NCBI GenBank assembly: GCA_016938425.1
Contig: JAFGUR010000220.1
Span: 1 to 26,138, forward strand
Direction: 5' to 3'
Source: Fusobacteriaceae bacterium
GTDB taxonomy: Bacteria > Fusobacteriota > Fusobacteriia > Fusobacteriales > Fusobacteriaceae
DNA: 26,138 nt
Position 1 is the first letter of the stretch. Each line of letters starts with the position of its first letter. A program made the position numbers and the translations under genes. The notes beneath the pieces were generated by a model. The model was not told where the DNA came from. It worked only from the letters and a program-made list of their open reading frames with translations, and did not search any database. Below, one piece after another: positions 6,771-14,805 of this stretch.

Positions 6771-8543
6771 CTAATTCCATTGACTTGCTCCTGCTTCTCC
6801 ATCAACTTCTGATTTTTCTTCTGTTTCATTATTTGTTGTTTTAGGACTTTCTTTTACTACTTCTTTTTTTACTTCTACTTTTTTATTTGTATTCTTTTTT
6901 TCTACTTTTTTAACATTTTCATCTTTAACTTTAACTTCTTCTATTGCTTTTTCTGTTATAGCTTCTACTTTTTTAACATCAACAATTTCTTCTTTTCTTT
7001 CTTCTTCTTTTTTATATTCTGTTTTAGAAGCTCCTCCCTCAGAGTCCTTAGGTTCAACATATTTATCTACATTTCTTGTTGGTAGTATTTGCTCATCATA
7101 TATAGTTAAAACATTTTTTATTGTTTTAAAAAAGTTTAAAAATGTATAAGTTGCTCCACTTGGTGAATCTATCCCTTTTTTAAACTGCGTATTTATATCT
7201 TTTCCTACCCACAAATCTTTGTATTCTGGACTTTCAATTTGACTTCCTAGTCCTAAAGTTTCTTTACTGCTAAGTATGATATGTCCTAAAGTTTTCCCTT
7301 CCAAATCAATTCCCAGCAAAAATTCTATTTCATTTTTACTATATCCTTTACTTTTCCCCTGAACTATATATCCAATATTTTGCTTTTCACCATTATAAAC
7401 AGGAATAAATAAAAATCCAGCTACAATTTTACTATTTTCATGAAAATCAAAATATTCTCCTTTAGGAATTATCTTTTTCATCTCTTTTACAAGTTTTTTC
7501 TCTGTTTGATTTTCTATTTTATTTTGAACAGCTATATTTACAAAATAAATTGCTATTAATATACAAAAAGTTAAAAAAATTACTTTTGCTATTTTTACTA
7601 CTTCCCTCATATTATTCCCCCTTCCAAATACTCTTGGTATAAATAATTTATCTAATAACGGTGTTACTATATTACCAAAAAATATAGCATAAGCAACGCC
7701 TTCTGGATGTGATGTATTTTCTCTAATATAGATAATCATAAGCCCTACTAAAGTTGCATAAGCTACCTTCGCTTTAAAAGAATAGGGAGAACTTACTGGA
7801 TCTGTTAGAAAATATATAGCACCAAAAACTATTCCACCTGATAATGCATACATAATTCCATTTTTCCCTACTAAATAGCCTCCCCCTACTACTACTAAAA
7901 ACATAACTAAAGGAATCTTATAATCTATCCTTTTTCTAAAAATTAAATATAAAAACCCAACTAATAAGGCAATTAGAGATGCTTCTCCTACAGAATTGTA
8001 TTTATTAATCTCTACAAAGCTATTTTTCAAAAAATCCATTAATTTATAAGTTTTGGAAATATCCGAATACTTTAATAATTGAAGCATTGTAGCTCCAGCC
8101 TGATTATCTATACCATGATAATTGTACATATACTGTGGAAATGAAATCATTAAAAAAATTCTTCCTAGCAAAGCTGGGTTAAATATATTTTGGCCTAATC
8201 CACCAAAAATTAATTTCCCTATTACAATTGAAAATATTACACCTAAAAATATTACCCACAAAGGTACCCCTATTGGCATTGATAATATTAATAAAAGTAC
8301 TGTTATTATTGTTGCTGAAGTAAAACTTTTTTCTTTTATTTTTAATATATATGAAAAAATCTTATCAATTATAAGCCCTGTTACTACTGCAAAAATTAAC
8401 ATTTTGGAAAACTCTTTTCCATAGACTACAACCCCAACAATAATTGCAGGTAATAAGCTAATTATAAAATCAACCATTACTTTGAAAGTGTTTGCATTAT
8501 TTCTAACATGGGGGTTTGAACTTATTTTCAGTTTATTTGTCAC
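6771..8543 (-). CDS. RnfD-RnfG fusion protein with charged C-terminal tail
   Basis: Residues 1-309 are RnfD: multiple membrane helices and the family stretch GKLIFGGLGQNIFNPALLGR. The motif D146-NQA-GAT is where RnfD carries covalent FMN on Thr. Residues 312-490 are RnfG: one N-terminal helix (MREVVKIAKVIFLTFCILIA), then the extracytoplasmic FMN-binding domain with flavinylation motif D459-SPS-GATYT. From about 498 a Lys/Glu-rich low-complexity tail follows, with two more motif-like sites at D500 (DSEGGASKT) and D581 (DGEAGAS). Separate rnfD and rnfG genes are usual; here they are in frame, although an internal AAGGGGG site and ATG remain at the junction (7608-7621). The start is GTG, overlapping rnfC by 11 bp. 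Confidence 0.88.
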   Translation of the reverse strand: MTNKLKISSNPHVRNNANTFKVMVDFIISLLPAIIVGVVVYGKEFSKMLIFAVVTGLIIDKIFSYILKIKEKSFTSATIITVLLLILSMPIGVPLWVIFLGVIFSIVIGKLIFGGLGQNIFNPALLGRIFLMISFPQYMYNYHGIDNQAGATMLQLLKYSDISKTYKLMDFLKNSFVEINKYNSVGEASLIALLVGFLYLIFRKRIDYKIPLVMFLVVVGGGYLVGKNGIMYALSGGIVFGAIYFLTDPVSSPYSFKAKVAYATLVGLMIIYIRENTSHPEGVAYAIFFGNIVTPLLDKLFIPRVFGRGNNMREVVKIAKVIFLTFCILIAIYFVNIAVQNKIENQTEKKLVKEMKKIIPKGEYFDFHENSKIVAGFLFIPVYNGEKQNIGYIVQGKSKGYSKNEIEFLLGIDLEGKTLGHIILSSKETLGLGSQIESPEYKDLWVGKDINTQFKKGIDSPSGATYTFLNFFKTIKNVLTIYDEQILPTRNVDKYVEPKDSEGGASKTEYKKEEERKEEIVDVKKVEAITEKAIEEVKVKDENVKKVEKKNTNKKVEVKKEVVKESPKTTNNETEEKSEVDGEAGASQWN

Positions 8544-9840
8544 TTTTCCCCACCTCTCTCACCATTTTTTTCCCTATCACAATTGTTTCTAATAAAGGTC
8601 TATTAGATGGACATACATAAGTACAAACTCCACACTCAATACAGTCCTCTATCCTTATTAGCTTTAATTCTTCTACCTCTTTAGCATTTGTAAGTTCTTC
8701 GAATCTCAACGGAAGCAAACCCATAGGGCATTTATCTACACAAGTCCCACAATATATACATGCCTCTGTTTTCCTATCATTAATTTCTTCTTTACTTAGA
8801 AATAAGAAACCTCCATAATTTTTCTGAACATACACATTATTATAGTCATATACTGTTTTCCCTGTCATTGGCCCTCCAATAACAATTTTCTTAAGCCTCT
8901 CATTAATCCCTAAATAATTAATTATATCTTTTAAAGGCGTTCCTATTTTTACCTTTAAATTCTTATTTTCCTCTATACCCTCTCCTGCAATAGTTATCAC
9001 TCTTTCTATAGTCCCCTTACCATTAAATAATGCTTCGTATATTGCATAAATTGTTGCAACATTCTGAACTAAATATCCTCTATTTAATGGCAATTCATCC
9101 TTTGCAATTTCCATTCTAAAAATTTCTTTTATAAGAATTCTCTCTTCCCCTAATGGGTATATTTTTTTTAATAGTTTTACACTTATACGGGGATAATTTT
9201 TAATGATTTTTTTAAACTCTAAAAAAGCCTCTTTTTTATCATCCTCTAATGCTATTACAATATTTTTGATGTCCAAAATAGTCGTTAGAATGTTTATCCC
9301 TTCAACTATTTCTTTAGTTTTTTCTTGCATTAACCTATTGTCACAATTTAAATAAGGTTCACATTCACAACCATTAATCACTAAAGTATGAACTTTTTTT
9401 TCATACGCTGATTTTAATTTCATATAAGTAGGATAAGCTCCTCCACCCATTCCAATTATTCCTTTTTCCTTTATATATTCAAAAAATTTATCTGTGTCAA
9501 AAAATTTCATAATATCATCTTCTGCTTCATAATAGTGAGTCTCTAAAGTATTTTCCTCAAAGTCATTCTTTATAACAATTAATTTTGTGTAATTATCCCT
9601 TTCTACATTTCCAATTAAGATATTTTCAACTACTCCTGAAATTGAACTGTGCAAACTAGGCGTTTGTTCTCCTTTTGCAAGCTCTTGTCCTTTTTTTACA
9701 TATTCACCAATGTTAACTATTTCTTTTAAATCCCTATACAATGGAATTTTTATATATTCTACTGGTTCCATTGTCTCAATATTTAAATATTTTGTCTTTT
9801 TCTTCCTCTCTATATGAACTCCAACTAATTTTTTTAACAT
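8533..9840 (-). CDS. rnfC: Rnf complex subunit C (NADH/FMN, two 4Fe-4S)
   Basis: RnfC is the peripheral cytoplasmic subunit that exchanges electrons with NAD(H). The 435-residue protein keeps the nucleotide/FMN-binding segments GMGGGAYPTYMKLKSA and NGCECEPYLNCDNRLM. It also has two full ferredoxin-type cluster motifs, CIYCGTCVDKCP at about residue 361 and CIECGVCTYVCP at about 400. It therefore looks catalytically intact, unlike the small membrane subunits downstream. The ATG at 9840 has GGAGG seven bases upstream. An in-frame extension to 9894 runs through the promoter and is rejected. It is the first gene of rnfC, rnfD-G, rnfE-like, rnfA-like. No rnfB is present on either side. Confidence 0.93.
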   Translation of the reverse strand: MLKKLVGVHIERKKKTKYLNIETMEPVEYIKIPLYRDLKEIVNIGEYVKKGQELAKGEQTPSLHSSISGVVENILIGNVERDNYTKLIVIKNDFEENTLETHYYEAEDDIMKFFDTDKFFEYIKEKGIIGMGGGAYPTYMKLKSAYEKKVHTLVINGCECEPYLNCDNRLMQEKTKEIVEGINILTTILDIKNIVIALEDDKKEAFLEFKKIIKNYPRISVKLLKKIYPLGEERILIKEIFRMEIAKDELPLNRGYLVQNVATIYAIYEALFNGKGTIERVITIAGEGIEENKNLKVKIGTPLKDIINYLGINERLKKIVIGGPMTGKTVYDYNNVYVQKNYGGFLFLSKEEINDRKTEACIYCGTCVDKCPMGLLPLRFEELTNAKEVEELKLIRIEDCIECGVCTYVCPSNRPLLETIVIGKKMVREVGKSDK

Positions 9841-9874
9841 CTTTATACCTCCACACTGGAATGGATTTTTAAAA

Positions 9875-9902
9875 ATTATACCATAGAAGTACACAAAGTC
9901 AA
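9875..9902 (-). promoter_or_regulatory. Promoter of the Rnf-like operon
   Basis: On the minus strand: -35 TTGACT (9897-9902), a 16-bp spacer and a perfect -10 TATAAT (9875-9880), with start of transcription expected near 9868, about 28 nt before the rnfC ATG. The AT-rich stretch from 9903 to 10030 shows nothing else. Confidence 0.8.
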
Positions 9903-10030
9903 TATAAATGATTCTATATAACTTATATTTGCAAATTCTCTGCTTTTCCTTTTAACATTTTAGATAAAACATTAGCATCTTTTAAAATCACTTTGATAAT
10001 TTATTTATTTAAATTTTTATTTTTTGCAAT

Positions 10031-10055
10031 ATAAAAGCCCATTTTAAATGGGCTT
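10031..10055 (-). terminator. Probable hpf terminator hairpin
   Basis: AAGCCCATTT and AAATGGGCTT are perfect complements at 10035-10055 with a very short loop, just after the hpf stop codon. The following T run is broken (TTTTATATT on the minus strand), so termination strength is uncertain. Confidence 0.65.
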
Positions 10056-10064
10056 AAGTTTTAT

Positions 10065-10619
10065 TTATTCTTCATTCCAACCTGGTTCTACGTGTCCGTA
10101 ATCCCCATCTTTTCTTTTATATACTACATTTAACTCTTCAGTTTCATGATTCATAAAAGTATAAAAATCTTGTTCTAAAGCTTCCATTTGCAATATAGCT
10201 TCTTCAACACTCATAAATTTAGGAGAAGTTACTTTTGTAGAAATTATTTTTTTAGTTTCTACATCTCCTTCTTCCATTTTATGACTATGTTTTGCAAATA
10301 TTTTTTCCCTGTGAGAATGTCTATTATCTCTCAATTTTTCTTTATGCTTTGTAACTTGAACATCCAAAACATCATACACTTCATCTATAGCAGCATACAA
10401 ATCTTTATCCTCTGCTGTAGCTTTTATTTTTATACTGTTTGCAAATACAAGAACATCAGCCTGGTGTCTTGGACCATCTTTAGTACTTCTTGCTGATAGT
10501 GTAACATCTACTTCCAAAATGTTATCGAAATGTTTTTTTATCCTCCCGATTTTTTTTTCTGCATAGTCTCTAATAGGTTCTGTAACTTCTAAATGTCTAC
10601 CACTTATGATCATTCTCAT
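10065..10619 (-). CDS. hpf: Ribosome hibernation promoting factor, long form
   Basis: Long HPF binds 30S subunits and dimerises them into inactive 100S particles in resting cells. The 184-residue protein has the N-terminal ribosome-binding domain (MRMIISGRHLEVTEPIRDYA, then KHFDNILEVDVTLS), a Lys/His-rich linker at about 95-120, and the C-terminal dimerisation domain (SVEEAILQMEALEQDFYTF, then VVYKRKDGDYG). The ATG at 10619 follows GGAAGTG by six bases; a GTG at 10628 is part of that ribosome site. It has its own promoter (10674-10702) beside the stop of the RsbW-like gene, and a terminator after it. Confidence 0.95.
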   Translation of the reverse strand: MRMIISGRHLEVTEPIRDYAEKKIGRIKKHFDNILEVDVTLSARSTKDGPRHQADVLVFANSIKIKATAEDKDLYAAIDEVYDVLDVQVTKHKEKLRDNRHSHREKIFAKHSHKMEEGDVETKKIISTKVTSPKFMSVEEAILQMEALEQDFYTFMNHETEELNVVYKRKDGDYGHVEPGWNEE

Positions 10620-10673
10620 AAGTATCACTTCCTTTCAACTTGCTTTTGTTACTAATTCTATCCTTGTAATTTT

Positions 10674-10702
10674 AGTATACCTCGCTTTTTTCTCAATTTC
10701 AA
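10674..10702 (-). promoter_or_regulatory. Promoter of hpf
   Basis: On the minus strand: -35 TTGAAA (10697-10702), a 17-bp spacer and -10 TATACT (10674-10679), about 55 bp before the hpf start. Confidence 0.75.
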
Positions 10703-10708
10703 GTTTAT

Positions 10709-11134
10709 TTAAAAAAATTGTAATTTTTTTGTAATTTTTATTTTTGATATCTCTTCTACCCTTGTAAATTCAAGAGAATCCATTAATCTGTTTACCATAT
10801 AAATTCCTCTTCCTGATTCTTTTAATTCAAAAATATCTTTTACTTCTTTTATATGGTTAACTTCTTCTATTCTTTCTTTTGAAGGAATTTCCCCTAAATA
10901 TTCAAAAATAATCTGAAATTTTTCTTCATCTATTTCAATTATAACTTTTACATCATTTTTAACTTTATTTTGCCCATGTTTTATTACATTTGTAAATATT
11001 TCTCCAATGGAAACTTCTATATTTTCTTTATAAATATTTAAAAATCCAAAATTTATAGCTAGTATTTCTACTTTTTCTCTTAATTTTTTTACTTCACTAT
11101 AGTCTGATTTATAATAAGATTCTTCTTTATACAT
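10709..11134 (-). CDS. RsbW-like ATPase-fold protein with degenerate G1 box
   Basis: A 141-residue protein of the HATPase_c_2 (RsbW/SpoIIAB-like) family. The N-box is clear (SIGEIFTNVIKHG, residues 42-54) and the G2 box is present (SGRGIYMVNRLMD). The G1 box, which should read about DxGxG, appears as FEYLGEIPSKE without the aspartate, so nucleotide binding or kinase activity may be weakened or lost. It follows the LolD-type ATPase by 4 bp and precedes hpf. Possible jobs are a second partner-switch protein for the STAS protein at the left end, or a binding protein for an unknown regulator. Neither can be decided from the sequence. Confidence 0.75.
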   Translation of the reverse strand: MYKEESYYKSDYSEVKKLREKVEILAINFGFLNIYKENIEVSIGEIFTNVIKHGQNKVKNDVKVIIEIDEEKFQIIFEYLGEIPSKERIEEVNHIKEVKDIFELKESGRGIYMVNRLMDSLEFTRVEEISKIKITKKLQFF

Positions 11135-11138
11135 AATG

Positions 11139-11825
11139 TCACCTGGAAAATTCCAATTTACCTTTTTTTAGGTAAACCCTTTCTTTGCATACGCTAGCTA
11201 ATTCTTCACTATGTGTTACAACTATTATAGTTTGTTGTCTCTCTTTGTTTATTTTGTGTAAAATTTCATGGATTACTTCACTAGTTTCCGAATCTAAATT
11301 TCCTGTTGGTTCATCTGCTAATAAAATTTTAGGATCATTTACTAAAGCTCTAGCAATTGCCACTCTTTGCTTTTCTCCTCCAGATAACTCACTTGGCTTA
11401 TGATTAAACCTTTCTTCTAATCCTACGCTTTTTAATAATTCCATAGCTTTTTCCTTAACTTCTTTCCTACTTTTATCTTTATTAACAAGAGCTGGAAGCA
11501 TTACATTCTCTAGCGCAGTAAACTCTGGCAATAAATAATGAAATTGAAATACGAATCCTAAAAAATTATTCCTTAAAATATCTCTTTCTCTCTCTTTTAA
11601 ATTGCTTATTTCCTTATTATTAATAAATATTTCTCCAGAGTCTGGTTTATCTAAAATACCTATAAGATTTAGAAACGTTGATTTTCCTGAACCTGATTTT
11701 CCCAAAACAGCAATAAAATCTTCTTCCATTACTGTCCAATTTAAATCTTCTATTATTTTCAAATCTCTATTTTTTTCTTTATAACTTTTATTTAAATTTT
11801 TTAAAACTAAAATTTCTTTACTCAT
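11139..11825 (-). CDS. ABC transporter ATP-binding protein, LolD-type
   Basis: The 228-residue ATPase has Walker A GKSGSGKST (42-50), the Q-loop region FVFQFHYLLPEFTALENV, the signature LSGGEKQ (147-153), Walker B ILLADE followed by PTGNLD, and the switch histidine at 205. The LLPEFTALENVMLP stretch is typical of the LolD/MacB subfamily. With the upstream permease it would drive release of lipoproteins from the inner membrane. The window encodes several lipoproteins that could be clients. The ATG overlaps the permease stop by 8 bp, indicating coupled translation. An exporter of the general MacB type is the alternative. Confidence 0.9.
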   Translation of the reverse strand: MSKEILVLKNLNKSYKEKNRDLKIIEDLNWTVMEEDFIAVLGKSGSGKSTFLNLIGILDKPDSGEIFINNKEISNLKERERDILRNNFLGFVFQFHYLLPEFTALENVMLPALVNKDKSRKEVKEKAMELLKSVGLEERFNHKPSELSGGEKQRVAIARALVNDPKILLADEPTGNLDSETSEVIHEILHKINKERQQTIIVVTHSEELASVCKERVYLKKGKLEFSR

Positions 11826-12987
11826 ATTTTAATGCCTCCACTGGAGTTAATTTTGAAGCTCTATAACTTGGAAATATACTAGAAAATAAAATAACAAATA
11901 TTGTTGCTAAAACAATTATCATAACTTCTTTCAAACTAATTTTAACCGGTATACTTGTCAAATAATAAACTTCTGTCAATTTATTAAACACTCCTAACTT
12001 AAGAAGTTTCATTAACACATATGATGTCCCTAAACCAACACTTATACCTAAGGCTCCTAAAAATATTCCCTCTAGTAAAAATATTTTCATAATAGAATAT
12101 CTACTGTATCCCATAGACCTCATAATTCCTATATCTTTAGTTTTTTCCCTTACCATTGTATTTAAAACAATACCTATTACAAACCCTGCAATGATAATTA
12201 GCAAAGAAAACAGCACAAGCATAACTGTTTTTTCTAAAGACAAAGCTTTCAATAGTGCTTCGTTAATTTCACCCCAAGTTCTAGAACTATAATTAGGTGT
12301 TTTAGATTTAACTTCTGAAATAATTTTATTTGCATCATAAGGATTTGTTAAAGTAATGTCTATACTCCTTAAAACATCTCCACTTTCAGCAATAATTTGT
12401 GATGTAACTAAAGGAATAATCACTGTAGCTGAATCAGTATCCAAATTCCCTGTTTTAAAAACTCCACTTACTTTTAATTTAATTTTTTTATTTTCAGCTG
12501 AAGTCAACTCAACTTCATCCCCTAATTTTAATTCAAATTGATTAAAAATTTCTGAACCCACAATAATTTCATTATAATTCTCATGATTTACTTTACCCTG
12601 TACAATTATTTTTTTAAAATCCAAAGCTTTTTCAGCTCTTTTTAAATCTAATCCTCTTATTTGAACTCCAGAAGCAAAAGAACCATCTTCACCAACAGTT
12701 TTCAGTATACCTTGATTATTAAAAGTTGGAATAACTCCTTTTACTCCATTAATTTTCTCTAAATCTTTCAAAATTCCTTCATAATTTTCTATATAATACC
12801 CATTATTATCTATTGTAATATGAGGTGATAATGATAATATATTATTTATCATATTCCCGTCTAATCCATTGGAAATTGAGAGAGATACTATTAACACTGT
12901 AATCCCAATTACAATTCCCAAAACTGAAATTATACTTTGCTTTTTTCTTTCCATAATATGTTTTTTAGCTATAAAAAATTCTATCAC
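11818..12987 (-). CDS. ABC transporter permease, LolC/LolE family
   Basis: The 389-residue protein has the LolC/E layout. One N-terminal membrane helix carries the typical lead-in (KKQSIISVLGIVIGITVLIV), followed by NGLDGNMINNILSLSPHITI, a large periplasmic domain to about residue 250, and three C-terminal helices (FtsX domain, DIGIMRSMGYSRYSIMKIF). LolC/E with LolD extracts lipoproteins from the inner membrane for transfer to the outer membrane. Only one permease gene is present, so it may act as a homodimer. The start is GTG behind GCGAGG. It is the first gene of permease, ATPase, RsbW-like. Confidence 0.88.
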   Translation of the reverse strand: MIEFFIAKKHIMERKKQSIISVLGIVIGITVLIVSLSISNGLDGNMINNILSLSPHITIDNNGYYIENYEGILKDLEKINGVKGVIPTFNNQGILKTVGEDGSFASGVQIRGLDLKRAEKALDFKKIIVQGKVNHENYNEIIVGSEIFNQFELKLGDEVELTSAENKKIKLKVSGVFKTGNLDTDSATVIIPLVTSQIIAESGDVLRSIDITLTNPYDANKIISEVKSKTPNYSSRTWGEINEALLKALSLEKTVMLVLFSLLIIIAGFVIGIVLNTMVREKTKDIGIMRSMGYSRYSIMKIFLLEGIFLGALGISVGLGTSYVLMKLLKLGVFNKLTEVYYLTSIPVKISLKEVMIIVLATIFVILFSSIFPSYRASKLTPVEALKYE

Positions 12988-13015
12988 ACTAAAAACCTCG
13001 CTTTCTATATGAAGT

Positions 13016-13044
13016 ATTTTACAACAAATTAACTTAAAATGTAA
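13016..13044 (-). promoter_or_regulatory. Possible promoter of the LolCD-type operon
   Basis: On the minus strand: weak -35 TTACAT (13039-13044), a 17-bp spacer and -10 TAAAAT (13016-13021), directly after the lysS terminator and 29 bp before the GTG start. Confidence 0.4.
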
Positions 13045-13054
13045 GTCTATACAT

Positions 13055-13080
13055 AAAAAAAAGGGTGATAATCACCCTTT
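13055..13080 (-). terminator. Rho-independent terminator of lysS
   Basis: On the minus strand AAAGGGTGA pairs perfectly with TCACCCTTT around a 3-nt loop and runs into more T residues. It starts 13 bp after the lysS stop. Confidence 0.92.
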
Positions 13081-13092
13081 AAATAAACAAAT

Positions 13093-14571
13093 TTATTTTT
13101 TTCTCATATGTGGAAACAATAATACATCTCTTATTGACGCTGATCCTGTCAATAACATAATAAGTCTATCTATTCCTATTCCTAATCCTCCAGCAGGTGG
13201 CATTCCGTACTCTAATGCTTCTACGAAATCATAATCAACTACTGCATTAGCTTCTTCATTTCCAGCTTTTGCTTCTACCACTTGATCTTCAAATCTTCCT
13301 TTTTGGTCGATTGGATCATTTAATTCAGAAAAAGCATTCGCATATTCTCTTGCGTCAATAAATAACTCAAATCTATCTGTGAATCTTCCATCTTCAGCAT
13401 TTCTTTTAGCAAGTGGTGAAATTTCTACAGGATGTCCATAAACAAATGTTGGTTGAACTACTTTTTCCTCACATTTTTGTTCAAAAAACTCATTAATAAT
13501 ATGTCCTACAGAGTTCATATGCCCTGCAACTTCTACATGATGTTCTTTTGCTAATGCTTTAGCTTCTTCTAAAGTCATTTCTTTCCAGAAATCTACACCA
13601 GTTACATCTTTAATAAAATCTACCATGTGAATTCTTTCAAATTTTTCCAATTTAATTTGTTTCCCGTTATATTCAATATCAACTGTTCCTAAAACTTCTT
13701 TTGCACAAGTTGTTATAATTTCTTCTGCAATATCCATCATAGTTAAATAGTCTGCATAAGCTTGATATAATTCCATCATAGTAAATTCTGGGTTGTGTCT
13801 TGTAGAAATCCCTTCATTTCTAAAACTTCTATTTAGTTCAAATACTTTATCAAATCCTCCAACTAAAAGTCTTTTCAAATATAACTCTGGAGCAATTCTT
13901 AAGTATAACTCCATATCTAGCGCATTATGATGAGTTTCAAATGGTTTTGCTGAAGCTCCCCCAACTATTGGATGTAAAATTGGCGTTTCAACTTCCATAA
14001 ACCCTTTGTTTGTAAGAATTTCTCTAATTTTGCTTATAATCCTTACTCTAGTCTTAAATGTTTCTTTAACATCTCTATTCATTATTAAATCAATATATCT
14101 TTGTCTATATCTTGTTTCAACATCTGTTAACCCATGAAATTTTTCTGGTAATGGTCTTATAGATTTTGATATCAACTGAAAATCTTTTGCTCTTAATGTT
14201 AATTCTCCTGTTTGCGTTGTGAATAAAGTTCCTGTTACCCCAACAAAATCTCCAATAGCAAATTTTTTAGCTAGTTCATAAGCTTCTTCTCCACACTCAT
14301 CTTTTCTTATATAAAATTGAATTCTTCCTGTTTCATCTTCTATATGAGCAAATAAGTTTTTACCCATTCTTCTAAAGCTCATTATTCTTCCAGCAGTTTT
14401 ATACTCTACTTCACTTTCGCTTTGACCTTTTAACAAATCTTCTATCATATTTTTCTTATCATACTTTGTTCCAAAAGGGTCAATTCCTTGAGCTCTTAAC
14501 TCTTCAACTTTCTTAATTTTTTCTTCCATAATTTGATTAATGTGTTGTGTTTCTTGTAAATTATTACTCAT
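13093..14571 (-). CDS. lysS: Lysyl-tRNA synthetase, class II
   Basis: LysRS charges tRNA-Lys in the cytoplasm. The 492-residue protein is full length. It has an N-terminal OB-fold anticodon-binding domain (TAGRIMSFRRMGKNLFAHIE), motif 2 (FRNEGISTRHNPEFTMMELY) and motif 3 (GLGIGIDRLIMLLTGSASIR), followed by the family ending LLFPHMR. The ATG at 14571 has AAAGGAG upstream. It is monocistronic: a good promoter (14638-14666) precedes it and a strong hairpin follows. The 14607-14780 stretch apart from that promoter is plain AT-rich spacer. Confidence 0.98.
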   Translation of the reverse strand: MSNNLQETQHINQIMEEKIKKVEELRAQGIDPFGTKYDKKNMIEDLLKGQSESEVEYKTAGRIMSFRRMGKNLFAHIEDETGRIQFYIRKDECGEEAYELAKKFAIGDFVGVTGTLFTTQTGELTLRAKDFQLISKSIRPLPEKFHGLTDVETRYRQRYIDLIMNRDVKETFKTRVRIISKIREILTNKGFMEVETPILHPIVGGASAKPFETHHNALDMELYLRIAPELYLKRLLVGGFDKVFELNRSFRNEGISTRHNPEFTMMELYQAYADYLTMMDIAEEIITTCAKEVLGTVDIEYNGKQIKLEKFERIHMVDFIKDVTGVDFWKEMTLEEAKALAKEHHVEVAGHMNSVGHIINEFFEQKCEEKVVQPTFVYGHPVEISPLAKRNAEDGRFTDRFELFIDAREYANAFSELNDPIDQKGRFEDQVVEAKAGNEEANAVVDYDFVEALEYGMPPAGGLGIGIDRLIMLLTGSASIRDVLLFPHMRKK

Positions 14572-14637
14572 TTAATATTTCTCCTTTAATTGAATTTTCC
14601 TAATTCTATACTATAAATTATTTACATTCGATTTAAC

Positions 14638-14666
14638 ATTGTACCACTTTTTTTATTTTTTTTCAA
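14638..14666 (-). promoter_or_regulatory. Promoter of lysS
   Basis: On the minus strand: -35 TTGAAA (14661-14666), a 17-bp spacer and -10 TACAAT (14638-14643), giving a leader of about 60 nt. No T-box or other aptamer is evident. Confidence 0.65.
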
Positions 14667-14778
14667 ATAATTTGCTCTATAAATATTGATTTTTATAATT
14701 ACAGCATAAATTTTTTTAAGCTTTCATATTTTATCATAATTGCTTGATTATTCAAAGTTTATTTTTACAATAAATATT

Positions 14779-14805
14779 TAAAAGGCCCTCATATAATGAG
14801 AGCCT
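14779..14805 (-). terminator. Terminator of the DUF3298-mutL-rlmH-DUF1292-DUF1934 operon
   Basis: On the minus strand AGGCTCTCAT pairs with ATGAGGGCCT (10 bp, one wobble, loop TAT), followed by a short T run. The TAG stop codon of the DUF1934 gene lies at the base of the stem. Confidence 0.85.

Noticed and set aside
9841..9894. Longer RnfC N-terminus from 9894
   Set aside because: The extension reads through the -10 and -35 promoter elements, and GGAGG supports the ATG at 9840.
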